Assembly (NCBI RefSeq): GCF_907163125.1
Contig: NZ_OU015319.1
Location: 248,001 to 312,000 of the forward strand
Direction: 5' to 3'
Length of the DNA stretch: 64,000 bases
Origin: Cloacibacterium caeni
Lineage (GTDB): Bacteria > Bacteroidota > Bacteroidia > Flavobacteriales > Weeksellaceae
A program made the position numbers and the translations under genes. Shown one piece after another: positions 63,801 to 64,000 of the stretch (position 1 is its first letter; each line of letters opens with the position of its first letter). The notes under the pieces are model-generated. The model saw nothing but the letters and a program-made list of their open reading frames with translations, was not told the origin of the DNA and did not search any database.

Positions 63801-64000
63801 TTAAAAATTTTCGTCTGTTTCCTCCATTCTTAACAGAAGTTTATCTTTGAGGGTATTGATAAATTTGGCTCTGTCGTCTTTTCGGGTTCTGATGTCTAGG
63901 AACATACGCCTGTATTGTCCTAAATCTACATTGAAGGTTTCTTGGAATTGTTCTGCAATGTCTTTAACATTAGCAGTTCCGTTGTTGAAAACGCCTTCGG
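63801..64000 (-). CDS. RteC-like regulator, C-terminal fragment (cut by window end)
   Basis: The last 65 codons are visible: DIAEQFQETFNVDLGQYRRM, then FLDIRTRKDDRAKFINTLKDKLLLRMEETDENF and stop at 63801. This is the C-terminal pattern of RteC, the regulator that triggers excision genes in CTnDOT-type conjugative transposons. Its gene continues beyond the right edge. It marks the right part of the window as integrative-element DNA. Confidence 0.8.
   Translation of the reverse strand, partial: EGVFNNGTANVKDIAEQFQETFNVDLGQYRRMFLDIRTRKDDRAKFINTLKDKLLLRMEETDENF

Noticed and set aside
1-64000. CRISPR array
   Set aside because: No set of regularly spaced repeats with unique spacers was found; the only tandem units are two 24-mers and the 12-mers in hsdS.

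Overview
The window is AT-rich chromosomal DNA from a member of the Bacteroidota, most likely class Flavobacteriia and close to Weeksellaceae such as Chryseobacterium or Cloacibacterium. This rests on the gliding/type IX secretion operon gldKLMN, a PorZ-like protein, DUF4270 beside glmS, and promoters of the Bacteroidota type (TTG, about 19 bases, TAnnTTTG). The genus is an inference.

Positions 1 to about 22.3 kb look like core chromosome. They hold dapA, a two-gene 5'-nucleotidase, a porZ-like gene, recO, an FKBP-like lipoprotein, an S4 RNA-binding protein, aroK, a Lys-Leu-Lys tRNA cluster, panC, a short glycogen-synthase-like gene, a DUF4270 lipoprotein, glmS, gldKLMN and a FAD oxidoreductase. 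One nested pair of IS3-type elements (5944-8390) sits directly after the recO stop codon.

From 22.3 to 27.7 kb two copies of another IS3-type element, each 1427 bp, bracket a small cassette. The cassette encodes a conserved unknown protein, a DUF5675-like protein and two tiny membrane proteins. Each copy lies in the loop of a rho-independent terminator and is flanked by an AGT duplication. From 28.2 to 29.35 kb there is about 1.1 kb of non-coding DNA packed with long imperfect palindromes.

From 29.4 to 51.9 kb, visibly richer in GC, lies a metal-resistance island read leftwards. A Zn/Cd-type module has a P-type ATPase, an RND adaptor and an RND pump fused to its outer-membrane channel. A copper/silver module has two TRASH/DUF3347-type proteins, a CusA split into two genes, a TolC channel, two adaptors, a haem-binding protein, a CPH-type P-ATPase and a giant multicopper oxidase fused to a CopB-like barrel. 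Each module has a small Cys-rich secreted protein at or near its 5' end, and both of these end in the same W-x-PPKIG tail. The modules work together: periplasmic binding and oxidation of Cu(I), export over the inner membrane by P-type ATPases, and export over both membranes by the RND tripartite pumps.

From 51.9 kb on there is an IS4-type element, a gene remnant, then a leftward defence operon hsdM-rhuM-hsdS-hsdR-abi (type I restriction-modification plus HEPN abortive infection). Behind it is a module typical of Bacteroidota integrative elements: a DnaC-like ATPase, a replication/DnaD-like protein, an excisionase-like HTH protein and the C-terminus of an RteC-like protein cut by the window end. 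The right third is therefore probably mobile DNA.
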